DNA of 64,000 nucleotides from Knufia peltigerae (GCA_030247855.1 JAPDRN010000022.1:186001-250000); one strand, 5' to 3'. Shown: positions 31,946-45,252, counted from the first letter of the stretch. Made by a program: numbers and translations. Notes: generated from the letters alone by a model not told the origin.

Positions 31946-32527
31946 CTATGCACGCTCCATGACTTCGAAAATACCGTCGAGAACCACGGGTGTTTGTACC
32001 GACTCGCTCATGAATTCCATCATGGAGCATTGAGGAGAAGACGACACTGATGAATTGGTGTTTGCCCTTGGTCTTGGTTCCAACAGCCCGAGCCCGATGA
32101 GCTCGACCGGGTCGGCGTACCTCTCTTCTTCCAACGCCATGTCAATGGCCGAGGGCTGTCGACGGATCAAGTTTGTAGGGTTCGGCGTCGACAGGGAAGG
32201 AGAGATGGAGTGGTTGTTGTTGTTGTGTAGGCTTTCGAGGGCCTGTGTACGCAGCTTGTTTCCAAAGCTACTGAAGGAAGAGCTGGGGGACGACTTGACC
32301 GAGGAGGCAGCCGTCGTCGTCGAGGAGTTCATCGTGCCCGATCTTTTCGTTGATCTATATGAATGATTGTGGCCGAAGATGGTCTGAAGGGACAAGCGGA
32401 CTCGTGACGAGGGAGAGGAAGAAGAAGACGACGATGCGTGAGATCGTAGGCTCCTAGGTACACGTTTAATGGACAGTTCTTGGTGGATGATGGATTCGTA
32501 GTGATGGACTAACTGTGCAACAGTCAT
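31946..32527 (-). CDS. Serine-rich protein of unknown function
   Basis: Uninterrupted frame of 193 residues that I do not recognise. The start has good context (CCAAGATGAC). The N-terminus is amphipathic (MTVAQLVHHYESIIHQELS), followed by serine runs (SSSSSSSPSSR, STTTAASS). The C-terminal third is of mixed composition and looks structured: RRQPSAIDMALEEERYADP, then VELIGLGLLEPRP, ending VVLDGIFEVMERA. No signal peptide, membrane segment or known motif. It lies downstream of the large bZIP gene in the direction away from it. It could be a small Pezizomycotina-specific regulator; the coding nature rests on ORF length, start context and the non-repetitive C-terminus. Confidence 0.55.
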   Translation of the reverse strand: MTVAQLVHHYESIIHQELSIKRVPRSLRSHASSSSSSSPSSRVRLSLQTIFGHNHSYRSTKRSGTMNSSTTTAASSVKSSPSSSFSSFGNKLRTQALESLHNNNNHSISPSLSTPNPTNLIRRQPSAIDMALEEERYADPVELIGLGLLEPRPRANTNSSVSSSPQCSMMEFMSESVQTPVVLDGIFEVMERA

Positions 32528-34774
32528 CTTGGAATCTTTTTATTTCCACAAGTTGAGCGAGGGACAAATTCTTTATGTTGGTTTGAACCACAAACGAAGG
32601 ACTGGTAGTTGTCGTATGAAGAGACCCGACGACCCGAAAAAAGCTCTCGCGTAGCTCTCGACCGTTGTCCAGCACGTTGTCGAGGAAGCAGGCAATGACG
32701 AGAATGTGATCAGTCTGTGCCCCGGCAATGTAGGCAAGGCAGGCAAACGAAAAGAGTGTACTGGGACGGGCAGCGGTGTCGTCGTCGTGATGGTGCTGGG
32801 CCCCGATGTTGCCTGGGGGAAATCAAAAGCTATCGAAGTGGTTCGAGCATAGAAGAGAAGAAAAGGGTCAATGCGGGAGAAGAGAAAGACGCTGAGAGGT
32901 CAGTGAGACATTCCTATCAATGACAAGAGGGTCAGTGTCAAATCTGTCTCCCGGAGAGATTATGTATATTGTATCTCGGGAAGCCACTTGAAAAGCATGG
33001 ACCATCTGATCCTCCCTTTCAAGACCACGACGGAGACTCGACCGTCACCAGATTCAAGAAAAAGGCTAAGGGGTCACGACGAGAACAATAATACGAGTAC
33101 TACGGAGTACCTAGTAGAGTGAGCAGGATCGTCAAACGCGAAAGGTTCTCGTCCCCTTGTCAAAGACGGGGGAACATCTCCTCCCCTGATGGATACCTCC
33201 AGAGTGGATGGAGTGTAATGAAGGTTATTTCAGATGTGTGCCGTGTCTAACGGAGTAAACGAAAACGCCATCGACGTGTTGTGCAGCAAAAATTAACGAG
33301 GTATCCTTTTAATCCGGTATTAATACGAACTACAGTACTCCGTAAAATGAATTGAGGAGGATCTGGTAGATCACAATTCAATATCAGAGACGAGGACGCG
33401 AGTCATCTCGCCAAAGAAAAAAAGGGCTCTAGTACAGTAGTGGGAGTGTACGGAGTACTCGTACTCGTACTATAGACTAATGATAGTCCTATTGTACTGT
33501 ATCAGTACAACAATTCAAGGTACCAGTGTGATGCACCAATGAAGCACGGGTCCGACAGCATGAGCCTCAAACATCAAGCAAAATACTCCTCCGTCTACGT
33601 CGCGTACTACTCGTCTCGAAACTTGGTACGGCTACAAGTACAAGTAGGTACCCATGGAGTAGTACTCGCTAAAGGTGGGAAATCAACCCTCCTGCGAGTA
33701 CGACTACAGGACAAAACTCGTATCAGATGATGTCGAACCAGGGATCGACCCCCCTCGCTGATTGAGATCTTCACCTGAAACGCGTCTCGAGCCAAGTCAC
33801 CCAGGCATCGTGGAACCCTTTTTTTCTTTCTTTTTTTCGCGTCAGTTTCGGGAAACCCACACGTCGCTTCGCATGGGGGGGGGGGCCCAGACAAGGGTTC
33901 GCTGATCTCTTACACTACAGTACAGCTCTCCGTAGCCTTCAGGGTCCTTGGTGGTGGATAAGCTAGCTCGGGTCACCAGTTCAGATTGCTGTAACAACGC
34001 CCTGGTCCGTGTGTCCTTTGGTCCGTTGCGTTCTGTATATCAAAGGGCGACGAACAAGACAATAATGGCCTATCTCAGGGGGGGAAAACCAGGACCAAGG
34101 ATACTCGATGCTGATACAATACTCCGTACTGACGCTGCCATCCCCTGGTGGCTGTCGATAATGGCACGCATACTATTGGAAATACGGAGTAATTTCTGGA
34201 ACTGATGGGAATTTAATCTTCATGACACTCTCCCTACCCTTGATCCTTGGATTCGCGTACCTTGTACTGAGTACCATGTCATCATACAAAACTCTGTAGG
34301 GCACGCGAACAATTGCATGTTGAGCCTACAATAACACCATCGGACACTCCTTATTTCACCCTTAGGCCCCCCCAATAAATCAATCGCCCAGGACAGACAC
34401 TTACGGCGATGACTACAGACTCTACTGAATTGTACGTGAGAGCGAGCATTACAGTATAACCATCACAATAAACAGCCGTTAGTGTGGTGTTTTTCGTCAG
34501 ATGATGAAATAATTTTTTCTTCATTATTGGCTTCAACGGCCACTTCATCTTCAAGATTAAACGTATAAAAGACCCGAGGGTGCCTTTAAATAGCAAATGC
34601 ACATATACACACATGTCGCCCATCCGGCCCTCACTTTTTCAACCAGTCTTGATGTGGTCTTACAAAACGCCCTCGCTATGTTCAATATCCGCCTCTCATC
34701 GGGCGCAGCCATTCCAAAATATGTACAAACAGTGTCGTGTCAATCGTCATTCCTCGTCGTATATACTTCTTGGA
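32528..34774. other. Gene-free stretch rich in TACGGAGTA-type motifs
   Basis: About 2.2 kb. TACGGAGTA or its complement occurs near 33101, 33336, 33449, 34120 and 34183, with GTACTCGTACTCGTAC at about 33454-33470. There is a poly-G run near 33876. Short ORFs largely consist of these motifs, so I regard them as non-coding. Confidence 0.65.
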
Positions 34775-37700
34775 TCAATCGCGGTCGTCCCGCGGCCTTC
34801 TCGTCGTAAAACTCCGTCGTAGACTCTCTCCCCATGCTGATGCATCAAAATCCTCCATGACGCCTTGCCCGCCCATTCCACTAGCCGTGCTACCGTGGCG
34901 GCTGTGGCTCAATGTTGGCGTTGTAGGCGACGATCTATGTGCGCCATGATACGACGTATCCACAGACCCGAGTCTCGCTCTAGTCGGGCTGGCTCTTGGA
35001 GACTCGTCAAAACTGAGTCTTGATGGGCTCTGGAGCGAGTCCCCAAGCTGGAATGATGTGTTGATGGGTGGAAGATGTGTCGGTGGCTTTTTCGGTGTGT
35101 ATGATGGTGTTGATGTCGTAAAATCTCGTGGTTCAGTGCTACTGCTGCTCTCAAGATTATCATCCGGATTCTCAATGAAAATCTCCGGCACAGGAATGCT
35201 AGGAGGCGCAGTCAGTCGTGAGTCCCGTCGCCGTTCGACAGCTCTCCTGAATTCTCGTGACCAGTAAACAGTGTCAAAGAAGCCAACCACAGTATTGCGT
35301 CGTATGGTTTCTTGGACTCTCTGCAACCGTGCTCTCCGGCGTAAGAATTCTTCCAGCCGCAAGCTTCGCGAATCCGTAATGACGTTGTAATGGGTAAGTA
35401 AAAAGAGGCACGCTGTAAAAGGGATTCCGCGATCCGGATCCGCTGTAAGCAAGGCTTCTTCATAAAACACATTCATTCGTTCCCTTCGTTTTCGGATTTC
35501 CTCGACCGGTATTTGGCTGACTCTCTCCGCTAATCTGGTCAGGTCCATTCCCTCAAATATCCTCGAATCCGGCGCGACGGGGTCTCCGGGTTGGAAAGAG
35601 CAATCCTCTTTGATACGGTGCACGGAAAAGTCGCCGTCGTAGATGCGCATCGAGAAAACACCGGAGAGTTCCTATTGAAGTCAGCACTGGCCAATTAAAC
35701 AATCGTGGTACACTTACCCCCAGGAGACGAGGGAACTGTTCCTTGGAGATAAACCCCGTCCCGTTCGGGTCAAAATCTGCCCAGGCTTGTTTGAAACGTC
35801 TGATCTCATCGCGGCTCACAATAGACATGCCGCTGCTCTGCTGGTAGACGTAGGAGAAGCTTTCGAAGATCAACGAAACGAACAAAGATACGAACAGGTA
35901 CATGCTGATGATGTTCCAAGAGATGAACAGGGTCCTTGCCCAGGCCGAACTCCCACAGTCACTCGAGAAGAAACTATCTCCTTGTACACAGAAAGGTGGC
36001 TCGATCCCGGCGAAGTCCTCCATGACTTGGTTCCATCCTTCGCCAATGCTGGTTCTGAAAAGAAGTACCAAAGCTTTGGGCACGGTGCGGAAATTGACAT
36101 TGTTGTTTTCGTTCTGCCCAAACCGGGTCAAGGCGAAGGCTTGCGTGAAAGCGATCGCATACACCAAGAACAGCACAAACCATGTCGCAAGAAGATTGGC
36201 AATTAGTGGCAGCGATGCCGCAGCGGTTTTGAATAACTGGTCGAGCTGGTTGTTTCGTGGGATAAGGAGAAAGGTGACCGAAACTAAAAAGAGCTTGTGT
36301 ATCTGTTCAAAACTCCCTGCGGTGACATTGGACAGCCTCATAAGAGAAGTGACCAGAATTCCTGAGAGAGCAAAAATCGAGTATACATCCCAAGAGCTTC
36401 TTCTGAACCGATGCCAGGATAGCCCGATGATTCTGATGACAACATTGGTGATGAGTATGATGGCAAAGGCCAGGAATATAGCTTCTCGTAACGTTTCCCA
36501 CCAAGCTGGCTCTGGGTAGTAGTCAACGGTGAGAAGAATCAGATGAAGAACAAGTATGACGGTAATGAAGCGTTGCCATTTCCCTCGTTTCTTAATTGAT
36601 AAGTCATAGCACAGCTTTCTTAGACGCGTCGTCTTTGCTCCGATAGACCGTTTGGAGGGTGAGATTTGACGCAAAAGCTTGCGCAATTCGAGCCAGGAAC
36701 GTTGTTCGGCGGTCAAAAAGGCGACTCCAGTTTGCTCGGTGTAATTGCGCATGAAGACTGAAATGAACAGCGTCAACACGAAGACGGCTCCCAACAGATT
36801 GAAGATAATGAAGTAGACAGCATTCCCCTGGGATGCAAAAGCGCGAGGCTGCAATCCCTTCCCAGTGATGCTCGTCCCAGACCACATAACATTGATCCAT
36901 CCTTCCTGAGAGACAATCTGGAAAAGGATGAACAAGGCGCTGCCGAAATCGTCGAAAGAGTACCATGGATTTGCCACTTGCCTAGGAGCCAACACCGGCC
37001 AATTGAAGGGCGTAGAATTAAATTCGCCAACACAATTGCTCAACAATTCGAAACCGAAATCGCCGTCGTTGCATGATTTCATCTCTCCGTTGAATAGGTT
37101 GACACCAAGGATGGCGAACGGGATCAGGAGACTCATCGACACGAATGCCGCCGCAATGAGTTTGTATCCGCCGACGATGATGACCGAATAGAACGTTTCT
37201 CGGGCAGTGTCACTGATGTTGAGCAGTCTCAAGGCTCTCAAAGCTTTGAAGGCGCCGACTGCTCGAGAGACGCCATCGTCACGATACATCGTGGTGATCA
37301 CATTGATCCAGAGCGTGATCAAGACCACACCATCGATGAAACCCCACACGCTTCTGAAGTAGGCATGCGGTGTAAAAAAGAGCCCATCGGCAATGGCCTT
37401 TATGACTGCTTCAGCAGTGAAGAGAGCGGCGAAGCCCAAATCGGTCCAAACAAACCAATTAGTGAAATTCACATCGTGGTCCAGGAAGTAATCGCGTTGA
37501 TATAACGGCGTCGTGATGCAAGCCAGGATCACCATTGCAACTATGGCAGCATAAATGAAGGCAGAGAAGGTATACCAGGCAGGTCTGTATGGCGACACAC
37601 CTTCCACTCGTTCTGATCCTCGTCCAGGCCCGACTAGGTATTGACAAAGCTTCCGGATTGGGTTGTTGGGTTTGAAAATAAAGAGCGACACATTGTACTT

Positions 37701-40700
37701 CGGGTGCTTCTGCAAATATTGACGCTGAGCACGCCGACGGTTTTCAGTGGTCAGGACGACTCTTTTTGCAGCTGCTCGTGGGTCGAACTCCTCATTGGCC
37801 CGTGTGATTGTAGCATTGGAATAGAAGGGATTTGGTTCATGGTGCTTGTTGAGGCCAACCAACTTGCCCCAATACTTTGACAGGAGGCCTGGCTTGACTG
37901 CACCAGCATCAGGCACATGCATTGACTGTGGTCGCTTCGATAGTCCTTCCTGTTGTTCATCCAAGAAATCTTTGACGACAGCTTCCTTCAACAGCTGCTC
38001 AACAGTTGCTGAGCCATACTCCAACGCATCGCGATGTCTGAGTGAATCTCGTCCCATCTTGAAAACTGCAGCAAGTGACAAATTACCAGTGGCCGAACCA
38101 CTAATTTCTTTCTGCGTAAGAAAAGCCTTCACCTGCTGTAATCTTTTCTCGTCCTCCGACACATCGAAACTTTCTTGGATTACAGCAATAAACATGTTGA
38201 GCACGATCAAGTTGGAGATGATGAACCAGAGAATAAAAAACAGCGCACTCAACCATGCTGTATCCCATATGAGATTGTATTCAGTGGCGTTATACATGAG
38301 AGACGTCCAGTTTTCGCTTGAAAAAACCTGGTACATGCCGAGAAATGAATTCCAGATGTCGAAGAAGGTCACTTGAATGGTGTCTCCACCATTATCCACG
38401 GCAGGAATGTCTCCCCTCAGCAATTGGGAGGCGAGAATGGCCGCCAGGAAGGTGAACAAAAAGACGAAAAGTATCAGGTTGAGTAAACCGCCGATATTGG
38501 TAAACACAAGCATCACCAATTCTCTGGTAACTCTGACGGCCAATACAACTCGATAACCACGAGCAATCTGAAAAGCTGTGAGCCACGCATATGGCTTGCC
38601 CGAATGTCGGATTGCTGGGATCTGCATGACGGAAGTGACAACAGCAAGGAGAAGATCGAAGCAATTCCGTTTGCCCCGAAAGAAATTCCGCCAGTCACAG
38701 AGGAATCGAAGAATGATTTCAACAAGGAGGAGCAGTGTGACGATCGTCTCGGAATTCATAATGAATTGTTCACGAGAATCGCTCATGTAGGCACTGCGCA
38801 AGCTTTGCACGATCAGATCGTAGACAATGACAAGAACCCATAACACATGGGTTTTATCAAAGAACTTCTTCAATTGGCTTCGTCTCGTCATTGGATCGTC
38901 TGCAAGCACCGGTTGGTCAATGTTGTCCGCCGTGAATGCACTTTGCCTGCTCTCTTCGCGAATGATTTGGAAAGAGGAGGTAATGACTGCCACCAGCAAG
39001 TTGACCATCCACAAACTAAGGACGACAATACCGGCAGCGAAGAAAAGTGCTGCCGCCAGGTAATCGGAATCGGTAAGGTAATATAGCAGATCAGAGAAGG
39101 TATTGGAACTGATGATCACGAACACAAGCTCCAGGGATTGAACGATGTTGTCGAAGCTGACAGTACCGTTGTAGGGGCTCTGAGAGCCCTCCACACAAAG
39201 CGAATTTTGTGGGCAGAGAAACCCTTTGGGACTGCCTGTACCATTTTGGCCGTCGAGTTTCAGCCATGGTCTAGGTTCTGCTGTGACCGCGTCGAGATAG
39301 CCTCCGCAGAATTGGATGTTCTCAGGAGCAACATTGAGCGTATAATTTTGCCCTGAGCCATCGTCGCCGACCCAGACGCAGGTCCGTCGAAGACTTGACT
39401 TGAAGCTTTGGACACCAACAATACCAAAAATGAGCCAGAAAAAGCCGATCAGAAATGCAACATGGACTAGAAGGGGGGCGGCCTTCTTCAGACTACGAAG
39501 AATGACCGAGGTTCCTGCTGTCAAGCCCAGCAAGCGTAGAATTCGTAAACAGCTCAACATGTTGAAGACATAGACGTGGGTGTTGCTCTCTACCAGCGTC
39601 ATCTGCATGGCAAAAGAAATCCAGTAGGAGACAACGGCCACAAAGTCGAGCCGATTGAAAGAATGTCTGAGAAAGGCGCGTCGAGCCAGGCGCACCCTCT
39701 GTTGATGTTTGCCATGACCGGGAGCGCCAGGCGCCGGGACGCCAGTGAAGGTTCGTACGATGGAAGGGTTGGGAGTATCGCTCTTTGCAGGTGGCATATC
39801 TTGTAATCGTTGGCCAGCAAAGAGTGTGTGGGCCTTCTGCAGCACCGCTCTCTTGAGCCCTAAGTCTCGATTGATCGTGCTATGTTCGCGCGGGTTTGAG
39901 ATGAACCCTGAGACTATGGTACGGGCGACCAGTTCCAAAGTGTAGATGATGAAGAGGCCGAATATGGCATAATCGAAGCTCGTCCCCCATCGTTTAGTTC
40001 TTGTTTGTAGATAGACGGCATCGGCGGCAGCATTCACTGCAAGCAGGACCGTTTGAGTAATGATCAATACCAAGATCAGAGGTTCCGTGAGCGGGTGGAC
40101 AAGAATCTCTAGCAGCCATTTCCGTAGTCGATTCTCGGGTCCAAACATGCCCCACGACTTGCCTAGAAGAGGGTTTGGGTAATGGACAGGCATAAACGGT
40201 GCAGGTGATGCTTCAACTGAGGGAAGTTTCTCCAGTGGCGAAGGGCCTCCTGATGCTTCTTCCTCATCGGCGATTGGCGGTTCAATAGGAGCTGACGTAC
40301 TTGGTCGCCTCTGATCTCGTACAGATGACTTTCGGCGTAGTTTTTGGTCCACCATGTCTGAGTCGTTACTCAGATTGACAACACGCTGAGATATCTCGCG
40401 CAACATCGAGTTCGCTCTTGCCATGGGTGAAGGAGATGGTGACTGTGAGCGGGATCTCTCGCCGGACTCTGCTCGTTCGGGCGTTAGACGGGCTATGCCG
40501 CTACCGGTACTCAATTTTCGATGCAAGACTGTGCTTGTATTGAGGGTGGGCAGATCGTCCCCAAGCCTGGATCCCCGACCACGAGAGATGGAGGGAGATT
40601 CTCCATCTGTCCAGTGCACGCTTGACAGTTTTCCTTGTCTATCGTGTCTCTGTCCTCGGGAAAACGAGCCAGATGCCTTCAGCGAAGATGTGTATCCACG

Positions 40701-41171
40701 TCCTTCGGTCAACGGTGTCGTGTCGGTATCCGGGGGCGAGAACAAGCCATCTGGTTCGAGATGATCTCCATCGGCCGGAGTGGTGATGATGGTTGGCCTC
40801 CTCGCGCTCGCACTCTGGGGTGTAGATGGTAGATTGAGATCCAAGCCAACCGTCGCTGCTGCAAACCCCTCCATGTTTTCTACCGGAGAGTCATTATCGT
40901 CATGTCTATGTGCGCCGACGCCGGGGCGCGCCCATCCACTCCCTCCTCTTGTGGGTGACTCTTCATCTAAGCGCGAATAAGTGGGAGTCCGGCGACCGGC
41001 AAGAAGGGAGCGAGTGCGACTATGTCGATGGAAGTGGCTACTTGATCTCCCTCCGGATCCTGGTATCCCATTCGAACCAGCGAATGTATCATCAGGAGGT
41101 CTTGAAAGATCTTGAAGGGGGATCGACTGGCGACCGGCCGTTTTCGGCGGCGTTCTATCGCGAGAAGACAT
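34775..41171 (-). CDS. cch1: Voltage-gated calcium channel alpha subunit Cch1
   Basis: Plasma-membrane high-affinity Ca2+ uptake channel that works with Mid1 in calcineurin-dependent stress and mating responses. Exons 41171-35718 and 35671-34775 give 2116 residues; the 46-nt intron (35717-35672, GTAAGT…AATAG) keeps phase. A disordered Ser/Arg-rich cytoplasmic N-terminus (about 340 residues) is followed by four homologous six-helix repeats. The selectivity-filter residues are N690 (SSNTFSDL), E953 (FSSENWTSL), E1423 (VSQEGWINV) and E1711 (SIGEGWNQV), an N-E-E-E pattern rather than E-E-E-E. The S4-like segment of repeat I is basic (LRILRLLGLTAGTSVILRSL), while that of repeat IV has few positive residues. 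After repeat IV an EF-hand-like loop (DPNGTGFISKEQ) is followed by the intron and a Ser/Pro-rich cytoplasmic tail. Confidence 0.95.
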
Positions 41172-42137
41172 CGGCAGTAGCAGTGAGATGAACTAAGGGC
41201 CAGAGCGCAAGATTGCGTCTAGGTGAACAGCGTAAATGTCATGTCGATGACTGCGAGTGCTGGAGTGGTTTCAGCAACGCATTATCCGAAGGAGGCTGTG
41301 TCCGGGAGGTTGAGGTGTACCAAGGATACGCAGAAGCGCACTTGCAATTAGGTACAGAAGGTGTCGACAACCGCAGAATTGCTAGAACAAGGATCGATTG
41401 TATCAAAGGCTCGAACGAGTGACAGGAATGGTCATTAATCGCAGATGATGGCTTAGGTCTATGGGGTGCAAAAAGGTGAATGAAGTGTTGGCAACTTCTT
41501 TTTGTGAAATCTAAAACACATGTGGTATCTTGGTGCATTACTCTCTCTTGTCTGACGCGCGGCGGGCGGGAGTTGCCAAAAGCTACAATAGGAGGATCCT
41601 TAGGCGTAGTTCTAGGCTTTAATAGGCCTGGCCGATCTTCACCCAAGGCCGACGTGGTTCAGACTGTCCGCTCCAAGCCTAGTGATGGTCCCTGTCCAGT
41701 GACTGGTCAGAGCCCGGGACTGTTGTCTCTCAGGGGGCTTCTCGTAGCTACAGCTGAAGCGGCTGACTGAAACCTGTGACATGGCCAGATCCTCTGACAG
41801 TTCGTTGGCTGAAGTATTAACCCCAGACGACTCCATGCCTACCGACTTTCCGTCTACTTATAGAATCCTCCCTACTAGTCGAACCTAGGAAGTGTTTACC
41901 AAAGAAATAACACGTCAGCAATATCGGCGAACCTTCGCTACGCATGATCCTACGGAGTACGAGGATAGGAAGTGGTAGGTAATGCTGTGGCTACCAAATT
42001 TACAATAACTTTTGAAGATTCTCCCCTCGAATTATCTCTGTCCTGGTAGCAGTAGCCAGGGACAGATTCAAGACTGGTCGTCGCGTATTTCATCATGGGG
42101 CGTTTTGCACCCGCTATAACGTTCGACATCCACGGAG
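41172..42137. other. Intergenic spacer upstream of cch1
   Basis: About 970 nt comprising the cch1 promoter and the 3' end of the F-box gene. TACGGAGTAC is present at 41951. No coding signal. Confidence 0.6.
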
Positions 42138-43514
42138 TCAATGCCATGCGAGTCTTTTTGTCCTTAACAAACGTTTGACTTGCTCGGGCACGAGGTCTCT
42201 CGTTCTCAGACTAATCTTGCGAAGCATTTTCAGCCTCTTTCTCTTCGACAAAATGTCATCCCACAAAGGCTCCTGCACGCATTCAATGACATCTTTCTCA
42301 TCTGTCTCTGTTGATGACAATACCAACGGAACATCCATGACTTCCTCCTGTTTCTGCTTCCAGCGGTCATGCCCTGCGATGCGAGTCAACGGAGCCAACG
42401 CATCATCCCACGTTCCCGACCTCAAATGGCATTGATCGAATTGGAACTCGTGCAATACTTTGCGATGCGACATGATGAAACCCGCTGCCTGGTCAGCATC
42501 AAGGGTAGCATTGCTGAGACGCATCCTTTTCAGACGGCGGAATTTCAGAGGCCGGAAGGATGATTTCGAACTCGAGTCTGGGCAAGCATTCGGACAGTGC
42601 AGTGAGGTGGGACGCGAAGTACATGGTTCGATATGAAGTGCTAATGGACATGGGCCCTTGTGGCCGAGCCACTTGAAATTGAAATGCTCGATGGACCTCA
42701 ATGCTTGCAGGTAGCTGTGAAGGATCTTGAGGTGGTCCGCCGGCTGATCGCGGCCATACTCGAAACTGTCCATCTCAATGTCGAGCATTCTGATTCGGCT
42801 CCAGACACGTGAAGACGCCGGCGAAGAGCCAAAGCTCAGGTGAGGCCGAAGGTATAATAGTGTTCCAGGATGGATTGGTGCAAGGGTTAGCATCTCGAGC
42901 TGAGTTGGATTCGCTGCTTCGATGGCTAAACGCAATGAGATTAAGGCGTAGTCGACAATATCCTTGCGATATCTTTGTCCTGCAAGTTGACCTGGACACG
43001 AAACTTGCAAATGCTGCAAGTTCGGCATCGCGCAGATGGCGCGGAAGAAAGAGTCGACATTGGTTGCGGCGTGGAACAAGGGAGGGTATTGTTTGACCAG
43101 TAAGTCACTCATTTCCCAGGTTCCGTACTTGGACTCCGTGCTAGAAGTCGACGAGCTGCCGGACGATGTTGGTCTTGACAGGGTCAACCGAGGTTCATAG
43201 ACAAAGCTGGCTTCTTCCAAGGTGTCCGGCACCAAGAGTGGAGGGAGGAATGTCTCAGGCTGATGCGGCATGAGGAACGACAATTTGCGAACATAACCAC
43301 CGATCCTCTCCAATGCTGTCATTCGCGCTCTGCGCATAAACACATTGGTGGTGAAATGAACAAGGAGGGATTTGAACAAGACCGGGGCGATGTCCTTGGA
43401 ATATTCTTTGCAAACCAATCTCAGAGAGCCGAGATCATCCTTGGGGAGGAAGGACAAGACGCATTCGCGAGTCAGGTCTGTTTGCCAGAATCTGGCAAAG
43501 GCCGATGCAGACAT
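42138..43514 (-). CDS. F-box domain protein
   Basis: Probable SCF ubiquitin-ligase adaptor, single exon, 458 residues. An F-box-like segment is at the N-terminus (LTRECVLSFLPKDDLGSLRLVCKE, about 14-37), with the usual Leu/Val-Cys-Lys ending. A Ser-rich loop (RPTSSGSSSTSSTESK, near 112-127) is followed by leucine-containing segments (MPNLQHLQVSCPGQL, LEMLTLAPIHPG, LRSIEHFNFKWLG, RLKRMRLSNATLD), which suggest an irregular LRR region. The C-terminus is basic (KRKRLKMLRKISLRTRDL). Substrate unknown. It does not look like a recent duplicate of the F-box protein at 14780-16553. Confidence 0.8.
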   Translation of the reverse strand: MSASAFARFWQTDLTRECVLSFLPKDDLGSLRLVCKEYSKDIAPVLFKSLLVHFTTNVFMRRARMTALERIGGYVRKLSFLMPHQPETFLPPLLVPDTLEEASFVYEPRLTLSRPTSSGSSSTSSTESKYGTWEMSDLLVKQYPPLFHAATNVDSFFRAICAMPNLQHLQVSCPGQLAGQRYRKDIVDYALISLRLAIEAANPTQLEMLTLAPIHPGTLLYLRPHLSFGSSPASSRVWSRIRMLDIEMDSFEYGRDQPADHLKILHSYLQALRSIEHFNFKWLGHKGPCPLALHIEPCTSRPTSLHCPNACPDSSSKSSFRPLKFRRLKRMRLSNATLDADQAAGFIMSHRKVLHEFQFDQCHLRSGTWDDALAPLTRIAGHDRWKQKQEEVMDVPLVLSSTETDEKDVIECVQEPLWDDILSKRKRLKMLRKISLRTRDLVPEQVKRLLRTKRLAWH

Positions 43515-45252
43515 TTCTAACCTGGAGCATCACTCGGGGTGAACGCGAATGAAACGGACGTTATGAGCTGCCTTTGTAGTGTTGGCTGTAAATGAGCAAT
43601 CAGTTTGCTCTTTCCCTTCAGAGGGCCAACCCTAGTCACCGAATAGAAACTCGAATGAATAGGTAAGGGTGGAGATCCAAAAGCAGAAATACAAATGGAA
43701 AAAGAATCCAACTATAGCATGATGCAGCACCGCAACCTTACCGACAAAGTATTTGGATGGTTGTAGTCATAGATGCACTGTGCTGGGTTGGTCAAGAGGA
43801 AAGCAAGAGACCAGGCAGAGAAGGTGGACGACGAGGGGGTTTTCTTTCTCGACGAGAGCGGGTGGCAGGTACTGTAGCAACCACGAGGGAAAGTCATTTT
43901 GCGCAAAGTGCGAGACTGGTGAAACTGAGTGGAAGATGCTTGGTGTATCTCGTTTGCTGTGGTTATATCGCGAGTCTTGCGCGGTCGTGAATGCGCGAAA
44001 GGGGAAAGCAACATGACCATAGGCAGTGGGTGGTGTTTAATGTGACGGTTGGATTTCAAGCTGCAGGATGATGCATGATGCTAAAGACGAGCGTGGATGA
44101 TACGCGCCAGATACCCGACTTAATGGGCGACACTTGCAATACACGCGAAGGTGATGTCTTTGAGTGGTTGTCGTTGATGTTTTTTCTCGGACAAGCACGT
44201 GAGGGAAATATAACATTGATTTATGTAGAGTGAAGCCATTAGTATCAAGATATGGACCTTACAAGTACGGATATGCCATGGGTTGTTCGCTAGAGCCATT
44301 ACGACGTGTAGCCGCCATGGATGTTATCGGTTCGACCCGACGCGTCTCCCTGTCGGAACACGGTATGAAGCCCCAGAATGCAGGGCGTACAGTACAGCAT
44401 TGCGTGTGAAACGATTAAGACGAGATTGTCGTGGTACTCCGTATGGAGTGTCTTGATAGAGAATCGCAACAAGATTAAGATCAATAATGTGGTTTATTAA
44501 TTGATGAGTTGCCTTCGACTAACCAACGGTTTGGATGAAAATTTTTAAGACATCGCGATGTGCACCGTGTTAAAATCCACCATCACGTGAATTCTACGAA
44601 TTTACCTCGGCTCTTTTCCCGTTCGTACTCGTACTCGTACTCGTACCACTACTTCATTGGCTGTTCCTGGTTCCTGAGCTTTTTTTCCCCGATCTCCGTC
44701 AAGCGGCCAAAAGAAAATGTTGCATAAATTTTTATTCGCACAAGGATAATCGATGGAACGTGGAAATTCTTGACATGAAGCAGGTTTTCTTTGCCACATG
44801 CTACGAGCGGATATTGGCACGGAGTGTCCGGACGAGTATTGTAACCTCATTCGTGTGTTCTCCGTACCTAGGTAGGGACAAGTTCTAACCCTGGACATCC
44901 AAATCAACCCAATGGACCCATGCGAATGACATCAAAGACCTGTCCGTGCCTATCATGATGATGTTGTAATGGCCAAACGTCGAGGTTGCAGGAAAACCTT
45001 CGCAGAACAAAGTAGCTGAGCACGCGACATTTCTTCTTTTCTTTTCTTCTCAAACTCACCTTCACTTCCACCATCTCCTTAGACTTCAGATTCCATCATT
45101 GTCACCCTCGTTCAGTTCCGTTAGACCTTCGGTGTATTATTATTGTTCCACGACCACCAAATCCGATTTTGTTGTGAGATTCAAACAGACATCAATCATC
45201 ACGAGACCAGTTTCCGTCTTCTCGAGTGTCCGAAAACGAATCCCATGTCAAG
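43515..45252. other. Divergent promoter region
   Basis: About 1.7 kb between two gene starts. It holds TACTCCGTATGGAGT near 44434, a (TCGTAC)4 array at about 44624-44646 and TACCTAGGTAGGGA near 44865. No supported gene. Confidence 0.6.
44624..44646. repeat. (TCGTAC)n short tandem array
   Basis: Nearly four perfect hexamer units. The same GTACTCGTAC core recurs in several other intergenic regions of this window. Confidence 0.85.

Noticed and set aside
14780..43514. The two F-box genes as recent duplicates.
   Set aside because: Their sequences and exon structures (three exons versus one) share no obvious similarity beyond the F-box.
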